A DNA stretch of 40,203 nucleotides from JASFYU01 sp045046905 (GTDB taxonomy: Bacteria > Bacteroidota > Bacteroidia > Flavobacteriales > Flavobacteriaceae), in contig JASFYU010000008.1 in NCBI GenBank assembly GCA_045046905.1, forward strand, positions 1-40,203, given 5' to 3'. Below, piece by piece: positions 34,119 through 40,203 of the stretch (its first letter is position 1; each line of letters opens with the position of its first letter). The notes below the pieces were generated by a model. The model did no database searches, was not told the DNA's origin, and was given only the letters and a program-made list of their open reading frames with translations. A program made the translations under genes and the position numbers.

Positions 34119-35117
34119 TTACTTTTCTACCAAAGTTCCATCGGGGAATTTTGCAAACCGGCCTTTTTCTTTCGCATGTACATTGTCGGAATGTGGCCAT
34201 GGCCACCCGCCGAACTGTGTAGATTGGTACTCTTGCATGGCTTCTTGAATCTCTTCCTCGGTATTCATTACAAAGGGCCCGTGTTGTACCACGGGTTCGT
34301 CGATTGGTTTTCCTTGGAGCATTAAGAAATGGGCAGGCATATCCCCTATCTTTATTTCAAGTTCCTTAGAAGCGTCTAATTGAATACCAAAATTGGGTTT
34401 TATGACCTTCTCTTCAATTTCTATTTCGGAGCCTTCATAAAAATACAAGCTGCGGTTCACGCTAGTCTGTGCCTTAGGAAGAACATAGGTTGAATTTGGA
34501 TCGATATGTATATTCCATATCGCAACTTCGTTTTTTGAATTTGCTGCCCACGAATTAGGCGCCGGTTCAAGGGCGGTTTCACCCTTATATGCTCCGGCAA
34601 TAACTTTTACGCTCCCATTCTCTAATTCAATTACGAGAATGTCTTCATGCCATAACATGGCAAAATGTGGATTCACGAATTTATCTTTTTTAGGAAGGTT
34701 TAGCCATATTTGAAACAATTCCAAGGTATTTTCTGCCTCAGTTTTTAAAAGCGGAAACATTTCTGAATGCTGTACGCCGCTTCCGGCCGTCATCCACTGT
34801 ACATCGCCCTCACCAAAACGGCCGGCGGCACCCAAGGAATCTGAATGGTCGCAAAACCCTTTGTTGACAATCGTAACGGTTTCAAAACCTCTATGTGGAT
34901 GAGAAGGAAAACCGGGTATGGTCTGACCGTGGTACATACGCCAGCCATCTTTGATTATAAAATCATTGCCTAGAGTACGGCCTTCTAAGGATGCCATAGG
35001 ACCCATTTCATTATTTCCTTTGGGGTAGTGATCCAAATGGTACACGCAAAAAAGAAATGGATCTTGGGTCTGCCAAGGAAAATCTAACCGAAATACGTGT
35101 TTTATGCTTTTGCCCAT
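34119..35117 (-). CDS. Pirin family bicupin protein
   Basis: This 332-aa cytosolic protein has the pirin metal site HPHRGFETVTIVNKG with two His, followed by the third His and Glu in GSGVQHSEMFP (about 112-122). It also has QWMTAGSG, LFQIWLNLPKK and a second cupin with GPFVMNTEEEIQEAMQEYQ near the end. Pirins bind Fe; some are quercetin dioxygenases or redox-linked regulators, and the role here is undefined. The protein is somewhat longer than the common 230-290 aa bacterial form. It is a single-gene unit, convergent with murA. Confidence 0.94.
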   Translation of the reverse strand: MGKSIKHVFRLDFPWQTQDPFLFCVYHLDHYPKGNNEMGPMASLEGRTLGNDFIIKDGWRMYHGQTIPGFPSHPHRGFETVTIVNKGFCDHSDSLGAAGRFGEGDVQWMTAGSGVQHSEMFPLLKTEAENTLELFQIWLNLPKKDKFVNPHFAMLWHEDILVIELENGSVKVIAGAYKGETALEPAPNSWAANSKNEVAIWNIHIDPNSTYVLPKAQTSVNRSLYFYEGSEIEIEEKVIKPNFGIQLDASKELEIKIGDMPAHFLMLQGKPIDEPVVQHGPFVMNTEEEIQEAMQEYQSTQFGGWPWPHSDNVHAKEKGRFAKFPDGTLVEK

Positions 35118-35388
35118 ATCATAGTTTTAAGTAAAGGTAGTGGTATAACTCTTGGCCGGTTTTAAGCTCTCGTCTTTTACATACCATTAACAATAAACGA
35201 CTAGTGGTCATAATGAAAATTAAAAGATTGAGCGTTTACCGCCAAACAGCCTAAAAAAGGTTCTTTAAATAATTTTTTAGTTCAAAGGGCTTTGATTCTT
35301 GTTTTTTTGACAAAATACGTGATAATATCATCAATTCTTTTTCTCACCAGAGGGCTTTGACCAGCCTATTGGTTGGCTTGAATAAATG
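35118..35388. other. Intergenic region between YhhN and pirin genes
   Basis: No gene is seen in 271 bp. A weak dyad AGCC..GGCT near 35364-35380 could act as terminator for the lysoplasmalogenase gene on the minus strand. The pirin promoter must lie at the left edge; no clear consensus was found. Confidence 0.4.
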
Positions 35389-36102
35389 TTATAATCGCTT
35401 TATTGTCCTGTCGTCATCTAGCCCCTGAGCTAGTGTATTCTGCCGTAATATGCCTATGACTATCAAATATTGAGCCGCAGCATAGGTGCCCATAATTAGA
35501 ATATGCGACCATGTTATGGCAACCATAAACTTATTAATCGCAAGAATACTGTCTGATATGACAAAACATAAAGCCCCAAGAAAAACCAAATTAAAGCTGG
35601 CAATGTCTATTGAGCCTTTACGCCCATATGCTGTAATGGCCATTGAAAGAATACCTAGAATATAAATGGTCACGGGCAGGGTTAGTTCTCCTAAATAATC
35701 TTTTACTATATAAAAAAGAACAGCTCCGTAGATGATGAGAAGTAGCGTCACCCACCAAAAATCAGCTCGATTTCTTCGTTTCCATTTTTTTAAGAAAACA
35801 AAACAATAGAGTATATGGGCCGTTAAAAATGACAGTAGGCCCAGTATAAAATATAGATCTGAAACAGCATCAAATAAAAGAAAGACATCTCCTAAAAAAG
35901 AAAAGACTAAGGCACAGAGCATGAGAACAAAGGTCGCCTTTGGTACTCCCTTAGCACGAATGGCAAAATAAAAAATAAGCGAAAGTAGTATAAGCGGTTT
36001 TGTAAGGGGCCTAAAGGAAGCATATTCTGAACCGCCTAAGACCAAATCAAGAAGCACCAAGAACAAATAAATCAAGAAAAATCTGGTGTGTTTCTGAATC
36101 AT
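35389..36102 (-). CDS. Lysoplasmalogenase / YhhN family membrane protein
   Basis: This 237-aa integral membrane protein has about eight hydrophobic helices from residue 8 onward. The family pattern includes KPLILLSLIFYF near 35, FSFLGDVFLLF (the G-D motif with a conserved Asp), LSFLTAHILYCFVFL and GALCFVISDSILAINKF (the second conserved S-D). YhhN/TMEM86 proteins hydrolyse the vinyl-ether bond of lysoplasmalogens in animals; the bacterial substrate is uncertain. It sits about 90 bp from the iron-sulfur gene on the same strand. Confidence 0.9.
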   Translation of the reverse strand: MIQKHTRFFLIYLFLVLLDLVLGGSEYASFRPLTKPLILLSLIFYFAIRAKGVPKATFVLMLCALVFSFLGDVFLLFDAVSDLYFILGLLSFLTAHILYCFVFLKKWKRRNRADFWWVTLLLIIYGAVLFYIVKDYLGELTLPVTIYILGILSMAITAYGRKGSIDIASFNLVFLGALCFVISDSILAINKFMVAITWSHILIMGTYAAAQYLIVIGILRQNTLAQGLDDDRTIKRL

Positions 36103-36190
36103 ATATGTTTATTGCTATGAGTGATTGTAATGCCCTAATACCCGCCTTGTATAGCCGTAGTTGATTTGGACTTTATGTTCATTTTATCAA

Positions 36191-36622
36191 TTATCCCTCA
36201 AAACCAGCTAGCTGGTGGGCCCCGTCGCAGTAGGGTTTATTGTTTGAAGCACCACAACGACAAAAGGCTGTAGTTCTTTTTTTCTTTTCGATCTTCCCCT
36301 CGGTATCAATTACTTCTAGGTGTCCATAAACTAATAAAGGACCATTTTTCGTTACTTCGATTTTGGTTTCCATTATTTGAGGCTTCTCTTTCATTGATGT
36401 ATTTTTCATGGTATAACTAAGCGCATTTGAAGGACATTTCTCAATTTGTGACCTTAGTTCTTCAATAGAGGCCATTTCCGCTTTTATCCATGGTTTTTCT
36501 TTTGGATTATACACTTCAGGAAGCTCTTTTACACATACAGAAGAGTGAATGCACAATTTTGGTTTCCAAATAATAGTTAAATCCTCTTTCTGGTACTTTT
36601 TGATAATTTCTTTATTCATCAT
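36191..36622 (-). CDS. YjdI-like ferredoxin domain fused to a CDGSH iron-sulfur domain
   Basis: This 143-aa protein has two iron-sulfur modules. Residues about 1-72 (LTIIWKPKLCIHSSVCVKEL, IEKCPSNALSYTM) match the divergent 4Fe-4S mono-cluster YjdI family. Residues about 115-140 (FCRCGASNNKPYCDGAH) are a CDGSH-type 2Fe-2S site with the three Cys and one His ligands. Such fusions occur in other bacteria, and a small redox or cluster-transfer role is likely but unproven. No export signal. The second Met may be the true start. Confidence 0.92.
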   Translation of the reverse strand: MMNKEIIKKYQKEDLTIIWKPKLCIHSSVCVKELPEVYNPKEKPWIKAEMASIEELRSQIEKCPSNALSYTMKNTSMKEKPQIMETKIEVTKNGPLLVYGHLEVIDTEGKIEKKKRTTAFCRCGASNNKPYCDGAHQLAGFEG

Positions 36623-37150
36623 GGTCGCGTGTTTTTAATCGCAAAACGATAGTTCTAAATTGGGTTAAATTCTCCGACGAAAGGCCTTCACATGAAAGCT
36701 ATCGGAATAAAAAGAGAATACCTATGTAATACTTCCTGCCCTTGGGTCGAGGTAGTTTATTCCGAACTGTAGCTTTAATTTCCATCCAATAATTATTGGC
36801 ATAGTATCGAAATGATTACGGTTTTTTTCTTTTTCACGCCTTGTGAGTCCGCCCCAAGTTTATCGACTACATTCTTCCTTTTCAAACCTATTTGGTATAG
36901 CAACATATGTACGGTACATCTTTGAGGAACCTTTATGCGCTTTAATCTATGGTATTATCTGTTTTAAATATACTAAAAAAGACCATGTGATTTTATTTAT
37001 GGGAAATCTAATTTTAGGTGGCCTGATGAAAAATGAGGGCGATTGCATATCAAATCATCATAAGAGCTCTCTTTATACAGGATAGGCCAGAATACAAATT
37101 TTTGGTAAAAGAGACCTCAATGTTGTACTTTACAGTTCGAATAGTGGTAT
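36623..37150. other. 528-bp gap without a recognisable gene
   Basis: The gap holds the promoter region of the iron-sulfur gene on the left and of the propeller gene on the right. A GTG-initiated frame at 36843-37085 (80 codons, hydrophobic centre) shows no family resemblance, and I leave it uncalled. A 15-bp motif at 36739-36753 (CCCTTGGGTCGAGGT) recurs at 39392-39406 with one change. Confidence 0.5.
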
Positions 37151-38314
37151 ATGAGCTTACGATTAATTTTTATCTGCATCTTTTTTACGCCTTTTGGCAT
37201 TTATTCTCAGAAGGAGGTAAAGACCCTTGGGGTTTTGCCTGAAGTGATATCAGAAACTTCTGGATTAATCTTTTATAAGAGCAAACTTATAAGCCATAAC
37301 GATTCTGGAAATAATGCTCGATTATTTGAAATCGACACCCTTAGCTTAGAAATTACCAGGACGGTCACTGTTATGAATGCGGATAATATGGATTGGGAAG
37401 ATATTACCCAAGATGATGCGTATATCTACATTGGAGATTTTGGCAACAATAATGGAAATCGAAGAGATTTGGTCATTTATAGAATAGCCAAGTCAGATTA
37501 TGATCAGTTTGATGAGGTTTTAGCCGACCGAATCGACTTTTCTTATGAGGACCAAAGCAGTTTTGTAGAGAATTCAAATAGCGATTGGGATGCCGAGGCA
37601 CTTTTTAATTTTGGCAATACCCTGGTTGTACTTACAAAACAATGGGGAAGCAATGGAACAGTTGCTTATGTTGTGCCTAAATTGCCAGGTGATTATAGGG
37701 CAAAAAAGCTTGATAGGTATCAAGTAAATGGTTTAATTACGGGCTCGACCTATAATTCTACTGTGAAACTACTTTATCTGACCGGCTATTCAAGTACGTT
37801 GACGCCATTTATTGTCAGGGTAGAGGGGGCAAGTGAAAATGCAATCTTCGGCGGAAAAATAGAAAAGTCAAATTTGAGCATCAATTTGGCGCAGTTAGAA
37901 GGAATTTGCCATGTGGCAGGGGATACCTATTTTTTATCCTCCGAACTTTTTAAGCGAGATAATCTATCTATTTCATTGGAAGCAGGTTTGTTCTCTTTCG
38001 AATCGGGAGATGAAAAAGAGGAAGATTCGGAAGAGCCTCCAATGGTAGATCCGAAAACATTGCCAGAAGACAAAAAGGAAAAATTGATTGTTTATCAGGC
38101 GTTTGGATCTAATACAGTGAATTACAAACTCACGACCCAAAGTTCTATTTTTGGGCAAGCCATATTCGATAGTGCAGGTAAGAGAGTACACTATATGTTA
38201 GGTGCCGAGCTTGAAGGTAACGCTCTCGACGTATCTACTTTAAAGCCATCTATATATTATCTCGCTTTTTATCTAAGTGATAAAATTATGTTTACGCCTT
38301 TTATTAAATACTAA
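37151..38314 (+). CDS. Secreted beta-propeller-like protein with T9SS-type C-terminal domain
   Basis: This 387-aa exported protein starts MSLRLIFICIFFTPFGIYSQ (signal peptide). The body has blade-like repeats: GLIFYKSKLISHNDSGN, MDWEDITQDDAYIYIGDFGN, NGNRRDLVIYRI and LEGICHVAGDTYFLSSE. An acidic linker (GDEKEEDSEEPP, about 293-304) leads to a C-terminal roughly 75-residue beta domain. Its pattern IFDSAGKRVHYMLG..LDVSTLKPSIYYLAFYLSDKI resembles type A Por secretion (T9SS) sorting domains, so surface display is likely. Enzymatic function is unknown. It is a single-gene unit. Confidence 0.82.
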   Translation: MSLRLIFICIFFTPFGIYSQKEVKTLGVLPEVISETSGLIFYKSKLISHNDSGNNARLFEIDTLSLEITRTVTVMNADNMDWEDITQDDAYIYIGDFGNNNGNRRDLVIYRIAKSDYDQFDEVLADRIDFSYEDQSSFVENSNSDWDAEALFNFGNTLVVLTKQWGSNGTVAYVVPKLPGDYRAKKLDRYQVNGLITGSTYNSTVKLLYLTGYSSTLTPFIVRVEGASENAIFGGKIEKSNLSINLAQLEGICHVAGDTYFLSSELFKRDNLSISLEAGLFSFESGDEKEEDSEEPPMVDPKTLPEDKKEKLIVYQAFGSNTVNYKLTTQSSIFGQAIFDSAGKRVHYMLGAELEGNALDVSTLKPSIYYLAFYLSDKIMFTPFIKY

Positions 38315-38374
38315 AAATGTGATGAACTAAATTTATTTAAGATTTCATTAACAATGGCTACTGCTGTTTATGTA

Positions 38375-38382
38375 TAGTTTTG
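38375..38382 (+). promoter_or_regulatory. -7 element of the first DUF2911 gene
   Basis: TAGTTTTG fits TAnnTTTG; a TTAACAAT stands 21-27 bp upstream in the place of a -33 box. The same arrangement, with the same spacing, precedes the second DUF2911 gene. Confidence 0.65.
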
Positions 38383-38408
38383 CACTACACTATAAAACTA
38401 TTATTACA

Positions 38409-39254
38409 ATGAAAAAAATTACACTAGTACTTTTCGTGGTTTTGGCTTCTTTTTCTGTGCAAGCGCAGATTAATACACCAGCACCCAGCCCTTCATCAAA
38501 ATTGATGCAGACCGTAGGCCTTACCGATGTAACCATAGATTATTCAAGACCCTCAATGCGAGGAAGAACAATTTTTGGAGACTTAGTCCCCTATGACAAA
38601 TTATGGCGTACCGGTGCTAACGGATATACCTTGATTACATTCTCTAAGGATGTGAAAATTGCGGGTAAGGATGTGAAGGCAGGTACCTATTCTATATTTA
38701 CAAAGCCCAGCGCTTCAAGTTGGGAAGTTTATTTCTACACCGATATCCAAGGAGGAGGAACACCAAAGGAATGGGATGACAGCAAGGTAGTAGCAAAAGC
38801 AACTGTTCAAGTTTATCCCTTGCCAATGTCGATTGAGACCTTCACCATTAGCATTGATGATTTAACATCGGGCTCCGCAAACTTGGGTTTAATGTGGGAA
38901 AAAGTATATGTCGCCATTCCTCTTGAAGTTTTGACAGATGCCGCTGTTGAAGAAGATATTGAAAAAGCACTTGGCGGGCCCTCTGCAGCAGATTTCTATG
39001 CGGCAGCTACTTATTACTCAAGCGAAGGCAAAGACATCAACAAAGCTAAAAAATGGATGGACAAAGCCATGGCGATGACCAAAAAACCAGCTTTTTGGCA
39101 ATTGAGACAACAATCGTTGATTCAAGCTAAATCGGGTGATAAAAAAGCAGCAATAGCAACGGCAAAGAAGTCTTTAGTAGCTGCTAAGGAAGCGGGCAAT
39201 ATGGACTATGTTAAGATGAATAAAGATTCCTTGAAAGAATGGGGGAGTATGTAA
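38409..39254 (+). CDS. DUF2911 family secreted protein with C-terminal helical extension
   Basis: The ATG at 38409 begins a clear signal peptide (MKKITLVLFVVLASFSVQAQ); the open frame upstream overlaps the promoter. The DUF2911 domain covers about residues 22-175: LMQTVGLTDVTIDYSRPSMR, GDLVPYDKLWRTGANGYTLI, AGTYSIFTKPSASSWEVYFY and ETFTISIDDLTSG. Residues about 185-281 are an Ala/Lys-rich helical TPR-like region (AKKWMDKAMAMTKKPAFWQL). It is periplasmic or outer-membrane associated; the function is unknown. It is a paralog of the next gene, which lacks the helical region. A strong terminator follows. Confidence 0.92.
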   Translation: MKKITLVLFVVLASFSVQAQINTPAPSPSSKLMQTVGLTDVTIDYSRPSMRGRTIFGDLVPYDKLWRTGANGYTLITFSKDVKIAGKDVKAGTYSIFTKPSASSWEVYFYTDIQGGGTPKEWDDSKVVAKATVQVYPLPMSIETFTISIDDLTSGSANLGLMWEKVYVAIPLEVLTDAAVEEDIEKALGGPSAADFYAAATYYSSEGKDINKAKKWMDKAMAMTKKPAFWQLRQQSLIQAKSGDKKAAIATAKKSLVAAKEAGNMDYVKMNKDSLKEWGSM

Positions 39255-39275
39255 AACATCTCAAATCAATAGCAC

Positions 39276-39306
39276 AAAAAGCCCTGATGAAAGTCAGGGC
39301 TTTTTT
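39276..39306 (+). terminator. Rho-independent terminator after the first DUF2911 gene
   Basis: Stem GCCCTGA / TCAGGGC flanked by A-run and T-run (AAAAA before, TTTTTT after). A perfect intrinsic terminator, possibly bidirectional. Confidence 0.93.
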
Positions 39307-39383
39307 ATTCCTCATAGAGAGTTTAATCAAAAAGAATTCTCCTAGGCTCTGACTCGAAATGAAAAATGCTTTTTCAGAAGTTT

Positions 39384-39406
39384 ACCTCGTACCCTTGGGG
39401 CGAGGT
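39384..39406. repeat. Hairpin with recurrent intergenic motif
   Basis: ACCTCG / CGAGGT stem around TACCCTTGGGG. The right part (CCCTTGGGGCGAGGT, 39392-39406) matches 36739-36753 in 14 of 15 positions. It may be part of a dispersed small repeat. Confidence 0.45.
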
Positions 39407-39469
39407 TGTTGATATTACACCCCGACTTTATTTAAGAATTTATTAACAATAGTGATAGTGGTTTATACA

Positions 39470-39477
39470 TAGTTTTG
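39470..39477 (+). promoter_or_regulatory. -7 element of the second DUF2911 gene
   Basis: TAGTTTTG, preceded by the same TTAACAAT as in the first paralog, 29 bp before the ATG. Confidence 0.65.
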
Positions 39478-39498
39478 TTAAAACTAAAATATACATTA

Positions 39499-40038
39499 AT
39501 GAAAAAATCACTATTGTTATTATGCGTGGTATTAGCTTCGTACTCTTTAGAAGCACAAACAAATACACCAGCGCCGAGTCCGTCATCCACATTGACCCAA
39601 AAGGTGGGATTCACAGATGTTACCATTGAATACTCAAGACCCTCAATGAGAGGAAGAGCTATTTTTGGTGGCTTGGTACCTTATGATAAGGTGTGGCGTA
39701 CAGGTGCGAATGCGAGGACTAAAATTACCTTTAGTGACGATGTTACTGTTGACGGTCAAAAATTGGCAGCTGGTTCCTATGCTGTTTATACCAAACCAGG
39801 AGCGACCTCATGGGAAGTGTTTTTCTACACGGATGCCGATGGTGGAGGAACCCCTCAAAATTGGGAAGAAAGTAAGATAGCGGCAAAGACCAAGGCCGAA
39901 GTATTTACAATGCCCATGTCAGTAGAGACTTTTACGATGACTATCGATGACCTGTCTAGCGGTAGTGCTGCTACATTGGGCATGTTTTGGGATACAACCT
40001 ATGTGGGCGTAAAATTTGAAGTGCCTACGACCAAATAA
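39499..40038 (+). CDS. DUF2911 family secreted protein (short paralog)
   Basis: This 179-aa exported protein starts MKKSLLLLCVVLASYSLEAQ; the ATG at 39499 is chosen because the upstream open frame lies in the promoter. The DUF2911 domain fills the mature protein: TQKVGFTDVTIEYSRPSMRG, GGLVPYDKVWRTGANARTKI, AGSYAVYTKPGATSWEVFFY and ETFTMTIDDLSSGSA. It is about 65-70% identical by eye to the first 170 residues of the preceding gene but lacks its helical C-terminus. The function is unknown. It has its own promoter; the palindromic element after it may serve as terminator. Confidence 0.92.
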   Translation: MKKSLLLLCVVLASYSLEAQTNTPAPSPSSTLTQKVGFTDVTIEYSRPSMRGRAIFGGLVPYDKVWRTGANARTKITFSDDVTVDGQKLAAGSYAVYTKPGATSWEVFFYTDADGGGTPQNWEESKIAAKTKAEVFTMPMSVETFTMTIDDLSSGSAATLGMFWDTTYVGVKFEVPTTK

Positions 40039-40063
40039 TAAAGGGTAGCATTCTTATAATTTT

Positions 40064-40194
40064 GAGGCTGTCTAAAAAGTATTATTTTTCGTCTTTGCGA
40101 GGCACGAAGCAAACTGTAAGTTAGCGGTAATCAGGTAACAGATTACTTCACTTCGCTCGTAATGACGGTTTATCTTAACTTTCTAGACAGCCTC
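40064..40194. mobile_element. Small palindromic repeat element (MITE/REP-like)
   Basis: Terminal inverted repeats GAGGCTGTCTAAAAAGT (40064-40080) and ACTTTCTAGACAGCCTC (40178-40194) match in 16 of 17 positions. Between them is a second, imperfect palindrome: CGTCTTTGCGAGGCACGAAG (40089-40108) against CTTCGCTCGTAATGACG (40151-40167). The inner sequence resembles a dispersed intergenic repeat (CGTCATTGCGAGG...GCAATGACG) known from many bacterial genomes. It has no coding capacity and lies 25 bp after the DUF2911 stop, where it could also terminate transcription. Confidence 0.72.
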
Positions 40195-40203
40195 ATTTTT
40201 TAT

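Noticed and set aside
36843..37085. 80-codon GTG-start frame with a hydrophobic centre
   Set aside because: No recognisable family, no good ribosome binding site seen, and it lies where promoters of flanking genes are expected. Left as part of the intergenic description.
1..40203. CRISPR arrays, rRNA genes, complete insertion sequences
   Set aside because: No regularly spaced repeat series, no rRNA-like stretch and no transposase gene were seen on either strand.

Overview
The window reads as chromosomal DNA of a marine member of the Flavobacteriaceae (Bacteroidota; Zobellia/Maribacter/Arenibacter-like, genus not determinable from sequence alone). The signs are low GC, a SusC/SusD pair beside a hybrid two-component regulator, many sulfatases, promoters of the Bacteroidota TAnnTTTG type, a T9SS-like C-terminal domain, DUF2911 and DUF4290 proteins, and a MurA with Asp in place of the usual catalytic-loop Cys.

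Region 1 (about 1-20.7 kb) is a polysaccharide utilization locus. A full-length hybrid two-component system (HTCS) is transcribed leftwards. Across a 259-bp divergent intergenic region that holds a good palindrome, a SusC-like TonB-dependent transporter and a SusD-like lipoprotein run rightwards and end at a strong terminator. Seven intact S1-type (FGly) sulfatases follow, all on the + strand, each with an export signal and a C-x-[PA]-S-R motif. The first six are close together; the seventh lies behind a 334-bp gap containing a perfect 13-bp inverted repeat. No glycoside hydrolase or lyase is present, so the substrate (a sulfated algal or animal glycan) cannot be named. The expected logic is: the HTCS senses a periplasmic oligosaccharide, SusCD imports it, and the sulfatases strip ester sulfates.

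Region 2 (about 20.7-25.4 kb) is accessory junction DNA. It has a relic of an eighth sulfatase that breaks off at the active-site cysteine, a frameshifted relic resembling the N-terminus of a Fic protein, a small helix-turn-helix gene, a GC-rich non-coding block, a row of hairpins, and a translationally coupled mobC-relaxase pair. A 24-bp imperfect inverted repeat (core GTGGATAGGG) brackets the GC-poor leader, mobC and relaxase. To its right lies the 3' half of a tRNA(CAT) gene with its terminator, broken at the anticodon loop, and then an intact tRNA-Met. No integrase is visible. This looks like a decayed or trans-mobilizable island end at a tRNA site.

Region 3 (about 25.4-40.2 kb) is ordinary core chromosome: START-like protein, class IV aminotransferase, YqgE, HU, a leftward operon of a predicted ATPase, RecQ and Fmt, then DUF493, DUF4290, MurA, pirin, lysoplasmalogenase, a YjdI/CDGSH iron-sulfur fusion, a secreted beta-propeller-like protein and two tandem DUF2911 paralogs with matching promoters. 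The window ends in a palindromic repeat element with 17-bp terminal inverted repeats.
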